In this document: piece after piece, positions 43,438 to 51,716 of the stretch
Numbering within the stretch: the first letter of the stretch is position 1
How the letters are laid out: every line of letters starts with the position of its first letter
NCBI RefSeq assembly: GCF_009765785.1
Contig: NZ_LMUT01000003.1
Coordinates: 483,570 to 547,569 of the forward strand
DNA: 64,000 nt
Direction: 5' to 3'
Source: Granulicella sp. L46
Lineage (GTDB): Bacteria; Acidobacteriota; Terriglobia; Terriglobales; Acidobacteriaceae
Translations under genes and position numbers: made by a program
The notes under the pieces: model-generated
The model's input: the letters and a program-made list of their open reading frames with translations, nothing else
Databases searched by the model: none
What the model was told of the DNA's origin: nothing

Positions 43438-44442
43438 ATGACCTCGCATCGCCACATTTTGGCTAGCATCAGCAAGCTCTTACTCGGCAGCGCGGTCATG
43501 GGTACACTCTGCATCGTCAGCACAGCGCAGTCCGTCCCCAACCCCGCGCCCGCGAACCCCATCCTCGCCCACGCCGACCCCTTCATCACCCTCCACCCGG
43601 TCGACGGCCGCTATCTCCTCCTCGCCACCACCGGTCTCAACATCACCATCTGGAGCGGCACCACCATCCCCACCGCCTCCACCGAATCCAAAATCGTCTT
43701 CACCCCATCCGAACCGATGGAGCAACTCTGGTCGCCCACGCTCTGGCACATTGCCAACCGCTGGTGGATCTACTTCACCGCCCAGCCACCAGGCGGCCAG
43801 CACGCCATCTACGTTCTCGAATCCGACACGGACGATCCTCTAGGCAGCTACACCTTCCGCGGCCCCCTCAATCTCGACAACCGTCCCGCCATCGACCCCT
43901 CCATCCTCACTCTCAAAGGCAAGTACTACCTCATGTACGTCACCGTCGATCGCGGCGAGAACGCCATCCAGATCGTTCGCCTCGCCGATCCCCTCCACCC
44001 TTCGGGCGCCCCCTCCCTCATCGCTGAGCCCGAGTTTCCCTGGGAAAAAGGCGCCGGCAGCACGCGCACCTATCCCGTAAACGAAGGCCCCACCGCCGTC
44101 TACCACGGCCACAAAGTCTTCATCGTGTACTCCGCATCTGACACGGCCTCGCCGCTCTACTGCCTCGGCCTGCTCACCCTCCAGGGCGGCGACCCGCTCG
44201 ATCGCAACAACTGGAAGAAGACCCCGCAGTCCGTCTTCTCCGCCTCACCCGCCAACAACATCTACGGCCCGGGCCGCGGAACCTTCGCTATCGCCGAGGA
44301 CCGCACGTACTGGCTCCTCTACGCCGCCAAATCCGCCGACGCCCCAACCGCCGCCAACCGCGCAGTCCGCGCCCAGCGCTTCACCTGGAACCCCGACGGC
44401 ACCCCAAACTTCGGCACCCCCCTCAAAGACGGCCCCCTCTAG
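43438..44442 (+). CDS. GH43-like five-bladed propeller glycoside hydrolase, exported
   Basis: 334 aa. Signal peptide ending around STAQS. GH43 catalytic triad positions are visible: Asp in ILAHADPFITL (general base, about 46), Asp in RPAIDPSILTL (about 150) and Glu in YPVNEGPTAVYHG (acid, about 220). WSPTLWHIANRWWIYFTA is the usual second blade. Probably an alpha-L-arabinofuranosidase or beta-xylosidase acting on plant hemicellulose. Stop overlaps the convergent MFS gene by 4 bp. Confidence 0.85.
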   Translation: MTSHRHILASISKLLLGSAVMGTLCIVSTAQSVPNPAPANPILAHADPFITLHPVDGRYLLLATTGLNITIWSGTTIPTASTESKIVFTPSEPMEQLWSPTLWHIANRWWIYFTAQPPGGQHAIYVLESDTDDPLGSYTFRGPLNLDNRPAIDPSILTLKGKYYLMYVTVDRGENAIQIVRLADPLHPSGAPSLIAEPEFPWEKGAGSTRTYPVNEGPTAVYHGHKVFIVYSASDTASPLYCLGLLTLQGGDPLDRNNWKKTPQSVFSASPANNIYGPGRGTFAIAEDRTYWLLYAAKSADAPTAANRAVRAQRFTWNPDGTPNFGTPLKDGPL

Positions 44443-46025
44443 TGCCCCGCAGCTTCCGGTGAGGGCTTAGCCGCCTTGCCAGGCAGGCGCATAACAAACG
44501 GCAACGGCGTGAGACACATAATGACAGCCGCCAGCAGCGCGAACGCGTTCTTGTAACTCAACATGCTTGCCTGCCGAAGCATCTGCTGGTATGCATACCC
44601 GACCGCCACCTGGCCAGCCTGGGTGGCGTTCATCCCCTGCGACTGCGCCATATTGGTGACGTGAGAGATGTAGTTGTTATAGCCTGCGCTGCCGGCTCCG
44701 CTATGTGCGGCGAGCTGCATCTGATGCGTCTGCGCGGTACGCGCAAGGAACGTAGTCAGCAGAGCCGTACCCGCGCTGCCACCGAGATTACGCGCAAAGT
44801 TAGAGAGGCTCGAGATCTGATTCATCTTCGTCGTCGGCACCCCCACATAATTGAGCGTGCTGATAGGAATGAACACCAGCGGCAGCCCAATCACCTGGAA
44901 CATGCGCCACTGCGTGATGGTCGCGAAGCTAGTGTCAAGCGACAGTCGCGTCAGGTTATAAAGCCCCACCGCAGTAATCACGTAGCCAATACAGACAAGC
45001 AATCGCGGATCCATTTTCCCAATGAGCCGGCCCGCAACAAACATCATGAACATCATTACGAATCCCGCAGGGCTCAACGCTTCGCCCGCAAGTTGCGCAG
45101 TAAACCCAAGCAGCGTCTGCAGGTATTGAGGGATCAGCACAGTGGACCCAAACAGCACCATGCCGAGCACCAACTGCAGGAAAACCGCCGTCCCGAAGTT
45201 CCGGTTCTTCAGCAGCTTGAGATCGACGATCGGATCCTCGTGGTTCCATTCCCAAAAAACAAACGTCACCAGCAACACCGCCGCAACGACAGCTGCCGTC
45301 GTAATGAGATCCGAGCCGAACCAGTCCTTTTCCTGTCCCTTATCGAGGAAGAACTCAAGCACGCCCACGCCCGACGCAACCAGCGCGAGCCCGGTGAAGT
45401 CAACCTTCCTTCCCACCGAAGCCTTGCGTCGCTCGATCAGCGCCGGCGGGTCCTCCACCATGCGCGAGCTCAGCCAGATCGAAAACAGCCCAATCGGAAT
45501 GTTGATAAAAAAGATCCAGTGCCAATTGAAGTTGTCCGTGATCCATCCGCCCAGCGTAGGCCCAATAGCCGGAGCAACCACCACAGCCATGCCATACACC
45601 GCAAACGCCTGACCACGCTTCTCCACCGGAAACGTGTCCGCCAAAATTGCCTGTTCCGAAGGTGCCAGGCCGCCGCCGCCGAGTCCCTGCAGCACGCGAG
45701 CGACGATCAGAAACGGCAGCGTCGGCGCCAGCCCGCACAGCAGCGAGCATGCCGTGAACATAATCACGCACGTAATGTAAAACCGCTTGCGCCCAAACCG
45801 GTCCGACAACCACCCCGAAATGGGCAGGATCACCGCGCTCGCTACAAGGTAGCTGGTCAGCACCCACGTCGCCTCGTCCTGCGACGCGCCCAGCGAGCCG
45901 GCCATGTGCGGCAGCGCAACGTTCGCGATCGAGGTGTCCAGCACCTCCATGAACGTGGCGAGCGTCACCGTTAGGGCGATCGCCCATGGGTTGTATTTAG
46001 GTTTCCAGTTTGCGTCGTAGGCCAT
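44439..46025 (-). CDS. EmrB/QacA-type 14-helix drug exporter (MFS DHA2)
   Basis: 528 aa. MFS motif D1 FMEVLDTSIANVALP (26-40), motif A GWLSDRFGRKR (about 76-86), antiporter motif C APAIGPTLGGWIT and helix-rich C-terminal half. Fourteen helices are expected. Exports toxic compounds by proton antiport. The ATG lies inside the perfect palindrome shared with the divergent MarR gene, 35 bp from that gene's ATG, so repression by MarR is strongly suggested. No separate adaptor (EmrA) gene is next to it. Confidence 0.93.
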   Translation of the reverse strand: MAYDANWKPKYNPWAIALTVTLATFMEVLDTSIANVALPHMAGSLGASQDEATWVLTSYLVASAVILPISGWLSDRFGRKRFYITCVIMFTACSLLCGLAPTLPFLIVARVLQGLGGGGLAPSEQAILADTFPVEKRGQAFAVYGMAVVVAPAIGPTLGGWITDNFNWHWIFFINIPIGLFSIWLSSRMVEDPPALIERRKASVGRKVDFTGLALVASGVGVLEFFLDKGQEKDWFGSDLITTAAVVAAVLLVTFVFWEWNHEDPIVDLKLLKNRNFGTAVFLQLVLGMVLFGSTVLIPQYLQTLLGFTAQLAGEALSPAGFVMMFMMFVAGRLIGKMDPRLLVCIGYVITAVGLYNLTRLSLDTSFATITQWRMFQVIGLPLVFIPISTLNYVGVPTTKMNQISSLSNFARNLGGSAGTALLTTFLARTAQTHQMQLAAHSGAGSAGYNNYISHVTNMAQSQGMNATQAGQVAVGYAYQQMLRQASMLSYKNAFALLAAVIMCLTPLPFVMRLPGKAAKPSPEAAGH

Positions 46026-46064
46026 ATCAGCTACCTGATATAGAATATCAGGTAGCTGATATGG
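46022..46064. promoter_or_regulatory. 43-bp perfect palindrome: probable tandem MarR operators
   Basis: Two 20-bp arms (46022-46041 and 46045-46064) pair perfectly around an AGA spacer. Each arm contains its own dyad, ATATCAG-N4-CTGATAT, so the site is two 18-bp operators with centres 21 bp apart (two helical turns). Both the exporter ATG (46025-46023, minus) and the MarR ATG (46061-46063) lie inside it. Confidence 0.85.
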
Positions 46065-46543
46065 ATTCTTTAAAGACGAAAAAACAATCCGCGCGGAAGC
46101 CAGCCGAGCTATACATCAGCAAGCCGGTCCTGGAGCGCATCTCGAGGATGAAGGCCGTCCTGCAGGGATGCAGGGTGGTGCTCGACGAAGAGTTACAGCC
46201 CCTCGGCATTACGACATCCCAGCTCCGCATGCTGTGGTCCGTCGCCGAAAATCCCGGCATCTCCGGCGCAAAGATGGCGCGCCTATGCTCCGTGACGCCG
46301 CAGTCAGGTCAGGCGACGCTAGCCATGATGGAGGCCCAGGGATGGGTCCGGCGATCGCCCAGCCAAGCGACCCATCGCGTCCTGGTAGCCGAGTTAACCG
46401 GCAAGGGGCAGCAGATCCTTATCAAGGCGCGAAAGATTGCGCAAGCCCTGGACCGCAGACTCTGGAAAGGGATCGGCGAGCGCGACCTGGCCGGCCTCGA
46501 TGCCGCACTTCGCAGTGCCGTCCAGACCCTGACAGTCAAGTAG
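46061..46543 (+). CDS. MarR-family transcriptional regulator
   Basis: 160 aa. Winged helix-turn-helix: LGITTSQLRMLWSVAENPGI, SGAKMARLCSVTPQSGQATL (recognition helix) and wing EAQGWVRRSPSQATHRVLVAEL, followed by dimerisation helices. A basic N-terminal tail (KTKKQSARK) precedes the fold. Likely represses itself and the divergent exporter, and is released by the exporter's substrates. The frame is open to TTG 46010, but that start would lie beyond the operator; ATG 46148 is a shorter alternative with TCGAGG upstream. Confidence 0.9.
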   Translation: MDSLKTKKQSARKPAELYISKPVLERISRMKAVLQGCRVVLDEELQPLGITTSQLRMLWSVAENPGISGAKMARLCSVTPQSGQATLAMMEAQGWVRRSPSQATHRVLVAELTGKGQQILIKARKIAQALDRRLWKGIGERDLAGLDAALRSAVQTLTVK

Positions 46544-46555
46544 GCATTCCCCGCC

Positions 46556-48256
46556 TCACCAACTCAACCGCATCAACTCCATCGACTCCCGCTCCAACTT
46601 CGTCTCCACCCTCACGCTCCCCGCATCCACGTCCACCCACCCCGGCGACCCCAACAACTCCAAACCACCCGCCCTCTTCAGCGCCGCCACCTGCTCCGCG
46701 CTCGGCGTCTGCGGCGACCCCATCGCCTTCCACGCGGTATACGCATTGCTATGCGTCTCATCCAGTCGATACCGCTGCACGAGCGCTCGCCGCACGCCCA
46801 CCGGCAATCCCTTCACCCGCACCTCCACGGCCGCACCCCCACCACCCTCCGCCACATCGTGGTAATCCCACACCAGCACCGACGCGCTCCTCCCCTCCCG
46901 CGTAGCCAGCCCATTCACATCCGCATCGCCGCGCACGCCCGTGCTGATCATCGCCTCCATCGGCACCGCGCCCGAGCTCTCCACCGACACCCGCTCGCCC
47001 CCCATCATCCCCAGCATCCGAAACACATTCAGCACCGGCTTATCCACCCCATTTGTACTCAGATCACGAAACCCCTCAAAATAATCCCGCCCCTCAAACT
47101 CAAACGACCAGCTAAGCATCCCCAACAAATTCACCCGATGCTTCGCCGCCAGATCCAACAGCCGCGCATACGCCGCAGCCGTATACGCCGGATACAACGT
47201 TCCATTGCGATAGTTATTCGCCGGATTCACCTTCGACGAGCAAGCCGCACATCCCTCAGGATCAGCTTCACTCAACAAAATCGGCAGCTTCGCAAACTTC
47301 GAAAAGCTAGCCACCAACCCAAACCCGCGATCCACATCCTTCAGCTCGCGATCGATCCCCATCGTCACTTTGCCGCCCTCAATCACCGGCTGCCCCTTCG
47401 CATGAAAGCTGATGAAATCCAGCGGCACCACACCTCCCGTAGCCGCGCTCTTCCCCGAAGCCGCATGCTCCAAAAACTTCTGCAGGTATCCATACGCATG
47501 ATCATTTCGAGGACTCGTAGTAGCAGGCCCACCCACCCGCGCACCCGGCAGCGCAGCCCGCACGCCCGCCACGGCATAGTCATACAGCTTCAGATACTCA
47601 TCCTCGGTCCCATGAAAGTACTCAATGTCCGGCTCATTCCAAACCTCGAAGTACCACGACAGCACCGCCTCTTTCCCATACCTCTCCACCAAATGCGCCG
47701 TCACCACCCGCGCCAACTCCTCCCACTTTGCATAATCCTTCGGCGGATTATTCGAAGCCCCCGCCAGCGTGTCCTTCGGATACAAAATCTTGTACGGCTG
47801 GTCCGGCTTCCCCGGCAGCACCGCCGCCAAATCCTTCGGCATAAATCCCAACTCCACCACCGGTCTCACGCCCTCAGCCTTGTACGCGTCGAAGATTCCA
47901 TCCATCAACCGAAAGTCATACACCGGCTTCCCACTCGCATCCTCGCTGTACACATTCGTCGAACTCCACTTCAACGCCGGCACCCCATCCCCCGACGTCA
48001 GCAAATGATGCGCCCGAATATAAACCGGCGCCGCACTCAAATCATGCAGCTGCCCCAGCAACTCCCTCCCCAGCACCGTAGTCGAGTAGTTCCCCTCGTC
48101 ATACCCGAACCACGCATACGCCGGCTCCCACACCCCCACCGGCTTCGCAAGATCCACGTCCACCGTCACCGGCGCCTGCGCCCGCAACATCCCCAAGCAC
48201 GCAATGCAACCGACTAACAGCGCCGCCATTCTCAACCCAAATCTCGCTCGCATCAT
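46556..48256 (-). CDS. GH39-like glycoside hydrolase, exported
   Basis: 566 aa. Signal peptide (AALLVGCIACLGMLRAQ). Clan GH-A barrel with YFEVWNEPDIEYFHG (acid/base Glu, about 208) and ILLSEADPEG (nucleophile Glu, about 329), the pattern of GH39 beta-xylosidases and related enzymes. YIRAHHLLTSGDGV early in the barrel also fits GH39. A C-terminal beta domain follows (SVLVWDYHD). Probably cleaves xylo-oligosaccharides or related glycans. ATG pair 48256/48253 is preferred over GTG 48319 because it begins the signal peptide. Converges on marR. Confidence 0.87.
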   Translation of the reverse strand: MMRARFGLRMAALLVGCIACLGMLRAQAPVTVDVDLAKPVGVWEPAYAWFGYDEGNYSTTVLGRELLGQLHDLSAAPVYIRAHHLLTSGDGVPALKWSSTNVYSEDASGKPVYDFRLMDGIFDAYKAEGVRPVVELGFMPKDLAAVLPGKPDQPYKILYPKDTLAGASNNPPKDYAKWEELARVVTAHLVERYGKEAVLSWYFEVWNEPDIEYFHGTEDEYLKLYDYAVAGVRAALPGARVGGPATTSPRNDHAYGYLQKFLEHAASGKSAATGGVVPLDFISFHAKGQPVIEGGKVTMGIDRELKDVDRGFGLVASFSKFAKLPILLSEADPEGCAACSSKVNPANNYRNGTLYPAYTAAAYARLLDLAAKHRVNLLGMLSWSFEFEGRDYFEGFRDLSTNGVDKPVLNVFRMLGMMGGERVSVESSGAVPMEAMISTGVRGDADVNGLATREGRSASVLVWDYHDVAEGGGGAAVEVRVKGLPVGVRRALVQRYRLDETHSNAYTAWKAMGSPQTPSAEQVAALKRAGGLELLGSPGWVDVDAGSVRVETKLERESMELMRLSW

Positions 48257-48340
48257 CACAACACTCTTGTACGCGAAACTCCTGAGCGCCGCCACCACGC
48301 TTTCACAAAGGATCCCCACCTTGCATCCCGCATAAAACTC

Positions 48341-48375
48341 GTATACCGTAGGGGGGTATGCTTCTAATGCATACC
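48341..48375. promoter_or_regulatory. triple half-site, probable metal-regulator operator upstream of NRAMP operon
   Basis: Three 7-bp half-sites in alternating orientation sit exactly 14 bp apart: GTATACC (48341), GGTATGC (48355) and GCATACC (48369). The middle and right pair form a perfect inverted repeat with a 7-bp spacer; the left and middle are separated by a G-tract (GTAGGGG), as in CsoR/RcnR-type sites. Together with 48376-48633 this is a 377-bp stretch without a certain gene; it otherwise holds a possible 22-codon leader ORF and a CTTCA-GGACC-TGAAG hairpin-like segment near 48493-48508. Confidence 0.55.
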
Positions 48376-48397
48376 AACCATCTTACTGGAGCACCTC

Positions 48398-48466
48398 ATG
48401 ACGAACTCAACCACAAAGGAACCTCCGAGTCCTCGGACGCCCTCCTGCGCTGCGTTCGCCAGGTGA
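48398..48466 (+). CDS. possible 22-aa leader ORF
   Basis: ATG with TGGAG 7 nt upstream, reading MTNSTTKEPPSPRTPSCAA and ending FAR. Lies in the leader of the NRAMP operon, 23 bp after the triple half-site. It may be a leader peptide or chance; no homology is claimed. Confidence 0.3.
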   Translation: MTNSTTKEPPSPRTPSCAAFAR

Positions 48467-48633
48467 GGTAGTACGGTAGTCTTCTTCCCAAGCTTCAAGA
48501 CCTGAAGGCGTCACCCTCCCCTCCGCGCGCAGTGCCCAACCACGGCACACGCGACCCGAATCAACACGTGCCCACAAGCACGCCTTCGTCGTCGCCTCCA
48601 CTCGCATGCAGCCGCATGCAGTCAGGAGGACCC

Positions 48634-48777
48634 ATGTCCCTCAACATCACCACCTACATCGATACCCGCCGCCCCACGCTCATCCGCGTCTGGCGCACCG
48701 ACGGCGCCCACCTCATCAGCACGTGGATGCCCACCCTCGCTCCCAACACCAACATCGAAGGAGGTCCGCGTCCATGA
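48634..48777 (+). CDS. 47-aa small protein coupled to the NRAMP-like transporter
   Basis: Reads MSLNITTYIDTRRPTLIRVW then a short polar tail ending EGGPRP. AGGAGG lies 4 nt before ATG and the stop overlaps the transporter start as ATGA, so it is very likely translated and coupled. No membrane segment or known motif. Confidence 0.65.
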   Translation: MSLNITTYIDTRRPTLIRVWRTDGAHLISTWMPTLAPNTNIEGGPRP

Positions 48778-50084
48778 CCCTCCTCCAACCTCAACTCGCA
48801 CCCACCCACGCCATTCGCGTCCGTCGCCCCTGGCAGCGGACGTTGCTCAGCTTCCTCGTCGCCTTCGGCCCCGGCCTCATCGTCATGGAAGCCGACAACG
48901 ACGCCGGCGCCGTCTCCACCTACATGCAGGCCGGAGGTCAATACGGCCTCCACCTGCTCTGGGTCCTCGTCCTTCTCCTCCCCATCTGCTACTTCGTGCA
49001 GGAGATGGTCGCACGCCTCGGCATCGCCACCGGCAAAGGCCACGCCGCCATGATCTACGAGCGCTTCGGCAAAGCCTGGGGCCGCTTCTCCCTGTTCGAC
49101 CTACTAGCCGTCAACTTCCTCACCCTCATCACCGAATTCGCCGCGATCTCGCTCGCCATGCGCGGTCTCGGCGTAGCGCCCATCATCTCGGTGCCCATCG
49201 CGGCCCTCGCCCTCGTCGGCCTCATCGCCACCGGCAGCTACCGCCGCTGGGAGCGCATCGTCGTCATCCTCTGCCTCCTCGACATCACCTGGTTCATCGC
49301 CGCCGCACTCCTTCACCCCAACTGGTCCGCAGCCCTCCACAACACCTTCGTCCCCTCACTCCCTCACACCGGCAAAACCGGCGACCTCGTATTCCTCATC
49401 ATCGCCATCGTCGGCACCACCATCGCTCCATGGCAACTCTTCTTCCAGCAGAGCTGCGTCGCTGAAAAGCGCCTCCGCTTCGCCGACCTCAAGTGGGCGC
49501 GCCTCGACACGCTCATCGGAGCCATCTTCACCGTCCTGGTAGCCGGCGCCATGATGCTCACCGGAGCCTTCGCCTACAACCACCACATCCCCTTCACCGA
49601 CCCCGCACAACTAGCCCAATCCATCGCCATCATCCTCCCGCACCGCAGCGGCATCTTCATCCATCACGCGCTGCTTCTGCTCATGGTCAACGCCGCCGTC
49701 CTCGGCACAACGGCCATCTCTCTCGCCAGCGCCTGGGCCTATGGAGAAGTCGCCGGCTGGCAGCACTCCCTCCACAAAAAGCCCTCGGAAGCTCCCGGCT
49801 TCTACGCCGTCTACGCGATCTGCGTCTTCGCCGCCGCGGGCATCGTTCTCCTCCCACATCTACCGCTGCAACTGGTCATCGTCAGCGTGCAAGTCTTCGC
49901 CGGCCTCATCCTCCCCTCGGCCATCATCTTCCTCCAACTCCTCCTCAACGACCGCGCTCTGCTAGGTGATCGCTGGGTCAACCGCCCCTGGAACAACTGG
50001 ATCAACTGGTCGATCATCATCGTCCTCTTCGCGCTCTCACTCATCCTCGCCGCGCAAGTCCTTCTACCCAACCTCTTCAACTAA
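48774..50084 (+). CDS. divergent NRAMP-family (SLC11-like) cation transporter
   Basis: 436 aa, about eleven membrane helices. TM1 reads FGPGLIVMEADNDAGAVSTY (31-50) and then MQAGGQYG, aligning with the NRAMP 'GPG...DPGN...QAGAQYG' segment, but the metal motif DPGN is DAGA (43-46): Asp kept, Asn lost. In TM6 the MPH motif is APW (218-220), so the sulfur ligand Met is absent too. Metal specificity may therefore differ from Mn/Fe transporters; NRAMP-related Mg transporters also lack that Met. GAAGGAGG lies 9-16 nt upstream. Second gene of a four-gene run (small ORF, transporter, small TM protein, barrel-like protein). Confidence 0.9.
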   Translation: MTLLQPQLAPTHAIRVRRPWQRTLLSFLVAFGPGLIVMEADNDAGAVSTYMQAGGQYGLHLLWVLVLLLPICYFVQEMVARLGIATGKGHAAMIYERFGKAWGRFSLFDLLAVNFLTLITEFAAISLAMRGLGVAPIISVPIAALALVGLIATGSYRRWERIVVILCLLDITWFIAAALLHPNWSAALHNTFVPSLPHTGKTGDLVFLIIAIVGTTIAPWQLFFQQSCVAEKRLRFADLKWARLDTLIGAIFTVLVAGAMMLTGAFAYNHHIPFTDPAQLAQSIAIILPHRSGIFIHHALLLLMVNAAVLGTTAISLASAWAYGEVAGWQHSLHKKPSEAPGFYAVYAICVFAAAGIVLLPHLPLQLVIVSVQVFAGLILPSAIIFLQLLLNDRALLGDRWVNRPWNNWINWSIIIVLFALSLILAAQVLLPNLFN

Positions 50085-50101
50085 TCCCGAAAGGAGCCAC
50101 C

Positions 50102-50335
50102 ATGGCCGCCGCCGCAACCCAACCCACCCCGAATGAAACGCACCTCTACGTCATCCATCCACTCGACGACGTCCACGAGCAGAAGTGCACCTCCGAAGGC
50201 CTAGGCCTCATGCACCTCACGCCAACCGTGCGCTTCGCCCTCACCACCCTCCGTGTCTACCTCATCGCGATGACGCTCATCATCCTCTACCGCACCCTCA
50301 CCCTCGCCCACTTCTTCGCCCCACACGCGCACTAA
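50102..50335 (+). CDS. small single-helix membrane protein in NRAMP operon
   Basis: 77 aa. Polar N-terminal half (about 1-45), one membrane helix (RVYLIAMTLIILYRTLTL, about 51-68) and a His-containing tail (AHFFAPHAH). AAGGAG lies 6 nt before ATG and the gene follows the transporter stop by 17 bp. Probably a transporter-associated small protein; unknown family. Confidence 0.7.
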   Translation: MAAAATQPTPNETHLYVIHPLDDVHEQKCTSEGLGLMHLTPTVRFALTTLRVYLIAMTLIILYRTLTLAHFFAPHAH

Positions 50336-50348
50336 CCCGCACCGCACA

Positions 50349-50377
50349 CCCGAACCGCTTCCCCACATCGGTTCGGG
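50349..50377 (+). terminator. hairpin, possible terminator or attenuator
   Basis: CCCGAACCG (50349-50357) pairs with CGGTTCGGG (50369-50377) around an 11-nt loop; followed by CCCTCTCTC rather than a T-run. Located between the small membrane protein and the barrel-like gene, so termination may be partial. Confidence 0.5.
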
Positions 50378-50540
50378 CCCTCTCTCATCCCATTGATCGA
50401 TAGCCAAGCCCTTCAAGTGACCGATGTTCAACCGCGCCTACATTCCCTACACTTGGCCGGTAACTCAAAACAGAAATCATCCGCATCCAGCGAGCGAACC
50501 TCATCTGCCGTATCCGAGCCCGCGTCGCGAGAAAGATTCC

Positions 50541-51416
50541 ATGCACCAGAAAAACCGTCTCCCTTCGCTTCTTTTCTCCCTCTGCCTCATCGCGCTCAGC
50601 TCCACCGCCGCCTTCGCCCAGACCACCACCGCCCAAACCACCAACACCAACTTCTTCTCCGCCTGGGAGAGCCGCGTCCGCGCCACGCTCGCCCGGCAAC
50701 CTTCCTATCCTATCCCCGTCATCGCACCCTCCGCGCAGATGGTCCAGCTCTTTCGCTTCGACTACGTCCACGAGTACACCCCCGCCCGCACCGCAACCGA
50801 CATCTTCACCAACGGCAAGGGCCTCAACCTCATCCCCTGGGCCAACACCGAAATCGACATCGACCTTCCCCCCTACATCCAGCACCACAATCCCAAAGTC
50901 ATCGACGGCGCCGGCGATTTCTCCTTCGTCGTCAAGTTCCGCCCCTTCGCCAGCCCCGACAAGCATCACGCCTACTCCATCGGCGGCCAGGTCGCCGTCT
51001 CCGTCCCCACCGGCAGCTATAAGAACGGCGCCCTCGTCTCCACCATCACGCCCACCGTCATGGGCGGCAAAGGCTTCGGACCATTCGCGATTCAATCCAC
51101 CATCGGCGCCATCCTCCCCAAGAGCGACGCCTCCACTATCGGCCGCACCATCACCTGGAACACCACTCTCCAGGCCCGCGTCGCAAAAATCTTCTGGCCC
51201 GAAATCGAATTCAACTCGAACTACTACCATGAAGGTCCCAACAACGGAAAGAATCAGACCTTCGTCTCGCCCGGCTTCATGGTCAGCAAGATCAATTTCC
51301 GTCACACCCCCGGCAACCGCCTCGCCCTCATCTTCGGATCGGGCTTCCAGGTCGCCACCTCCACCTTCCACACCTACAACCACGCCTACGTCTTCACCTC
51401 GCGCTTCGCCTTCTAG
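50541..51416 (+). CDS. exported protein, probable outer-membrane beta-barrel
   Basis: 291 aa. Signal peptide (SLLFSLCLIALSSTAAFAQ). Mature part shows alternating strands (FSFVVKFRPFAS, YSIGGQVAVSVPTGSY, PFAIQSTIGAILP, NTTLQARVAKIFWPEIEFN, NRLALIFGSGFQVAT) and ends in an aromatic Phe (FTSRFAF), as outer-membrane barrels do. Resembles the transporter/MetA-pathway-like barrels of unknown substrate. ATG 50541 is chosen for the signal peptide; the frame is open from 50424. Same strand as the NRAMP genes, about 200 bp downstream. Confidence 0.75.
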   Translation: MHQKNRLPSLLFSLCLIALSSTAAFAQTTTAQTTNTNFFSAWESRVRATLARQPSYPIPVIAPSAQMVQLFRFDYVHEYTPARTATDIFTNGKGLNLIPWANTEIDIDLPPYIQHHNPKVIDGAGDFSFVVKFRPFASPDKHHAYSIGGQVAVSVPTGSYKNGALVSTITPTVMGGKGFGPFAIQSTIGAILPKSDASTIGRTITWNTTLQARVAKIFWPEIEFNSNYYHEGPNNGKNQTFVSPGFMVSKINFRHTPGNRLALIFGSGFQVATSTFHTYNHAYVFTSRFAF

Positions 51417-51716
51417 AGTTAGTGTCCAACGAAACCACCATTTGCTTTTTGCCTACAAATTTTCGCTTCTAGGTAACCTCAAGGCTCTTGATTCCAAGCA
51501 CCCAAGGCACTCGCTATAGCTATCAAGCCGCTCGCTTCTAGGTACCCCAAGGCTTCAGTCTTGGGTTTCATAGGCCCGCAAATGTGGTGGGCTTTAGCCC
51601 CCGGGTATGCCTTCTTATCCCCGGCCCCCCTTCACCAATACAATCGCAGCGTATCCCCAACCTCCGGCGGCGGCCAAGTATCATCGAGCCAACAGCCCAA
51701 CCGCCGGAGCTACCTC
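51417..51716. repeat. intergenic segment with direct and inverted repeats
   Basis: Two near-copies of TCGCTTCTAGGTA-C-CAAGGC begin near 51465 and 51533, in the same orientation. The second runs into a hairpin CCCAAG-N8-CTTGGG (51546-51565), and GGGCT-TT-AGCCC (51589-51600) follows. No coding sequence is seen; the segment separates the NRAMP run from paiB. Confidence 0.55.

Noticed and set aside
48420-48633. yybP-ykoY manganese riboswitch ahead of the NRAMP-like gene
   Set aside because: I looked for the conserved GGGGAGTAG and paired elements and did not find them in order; covariance search would decide.
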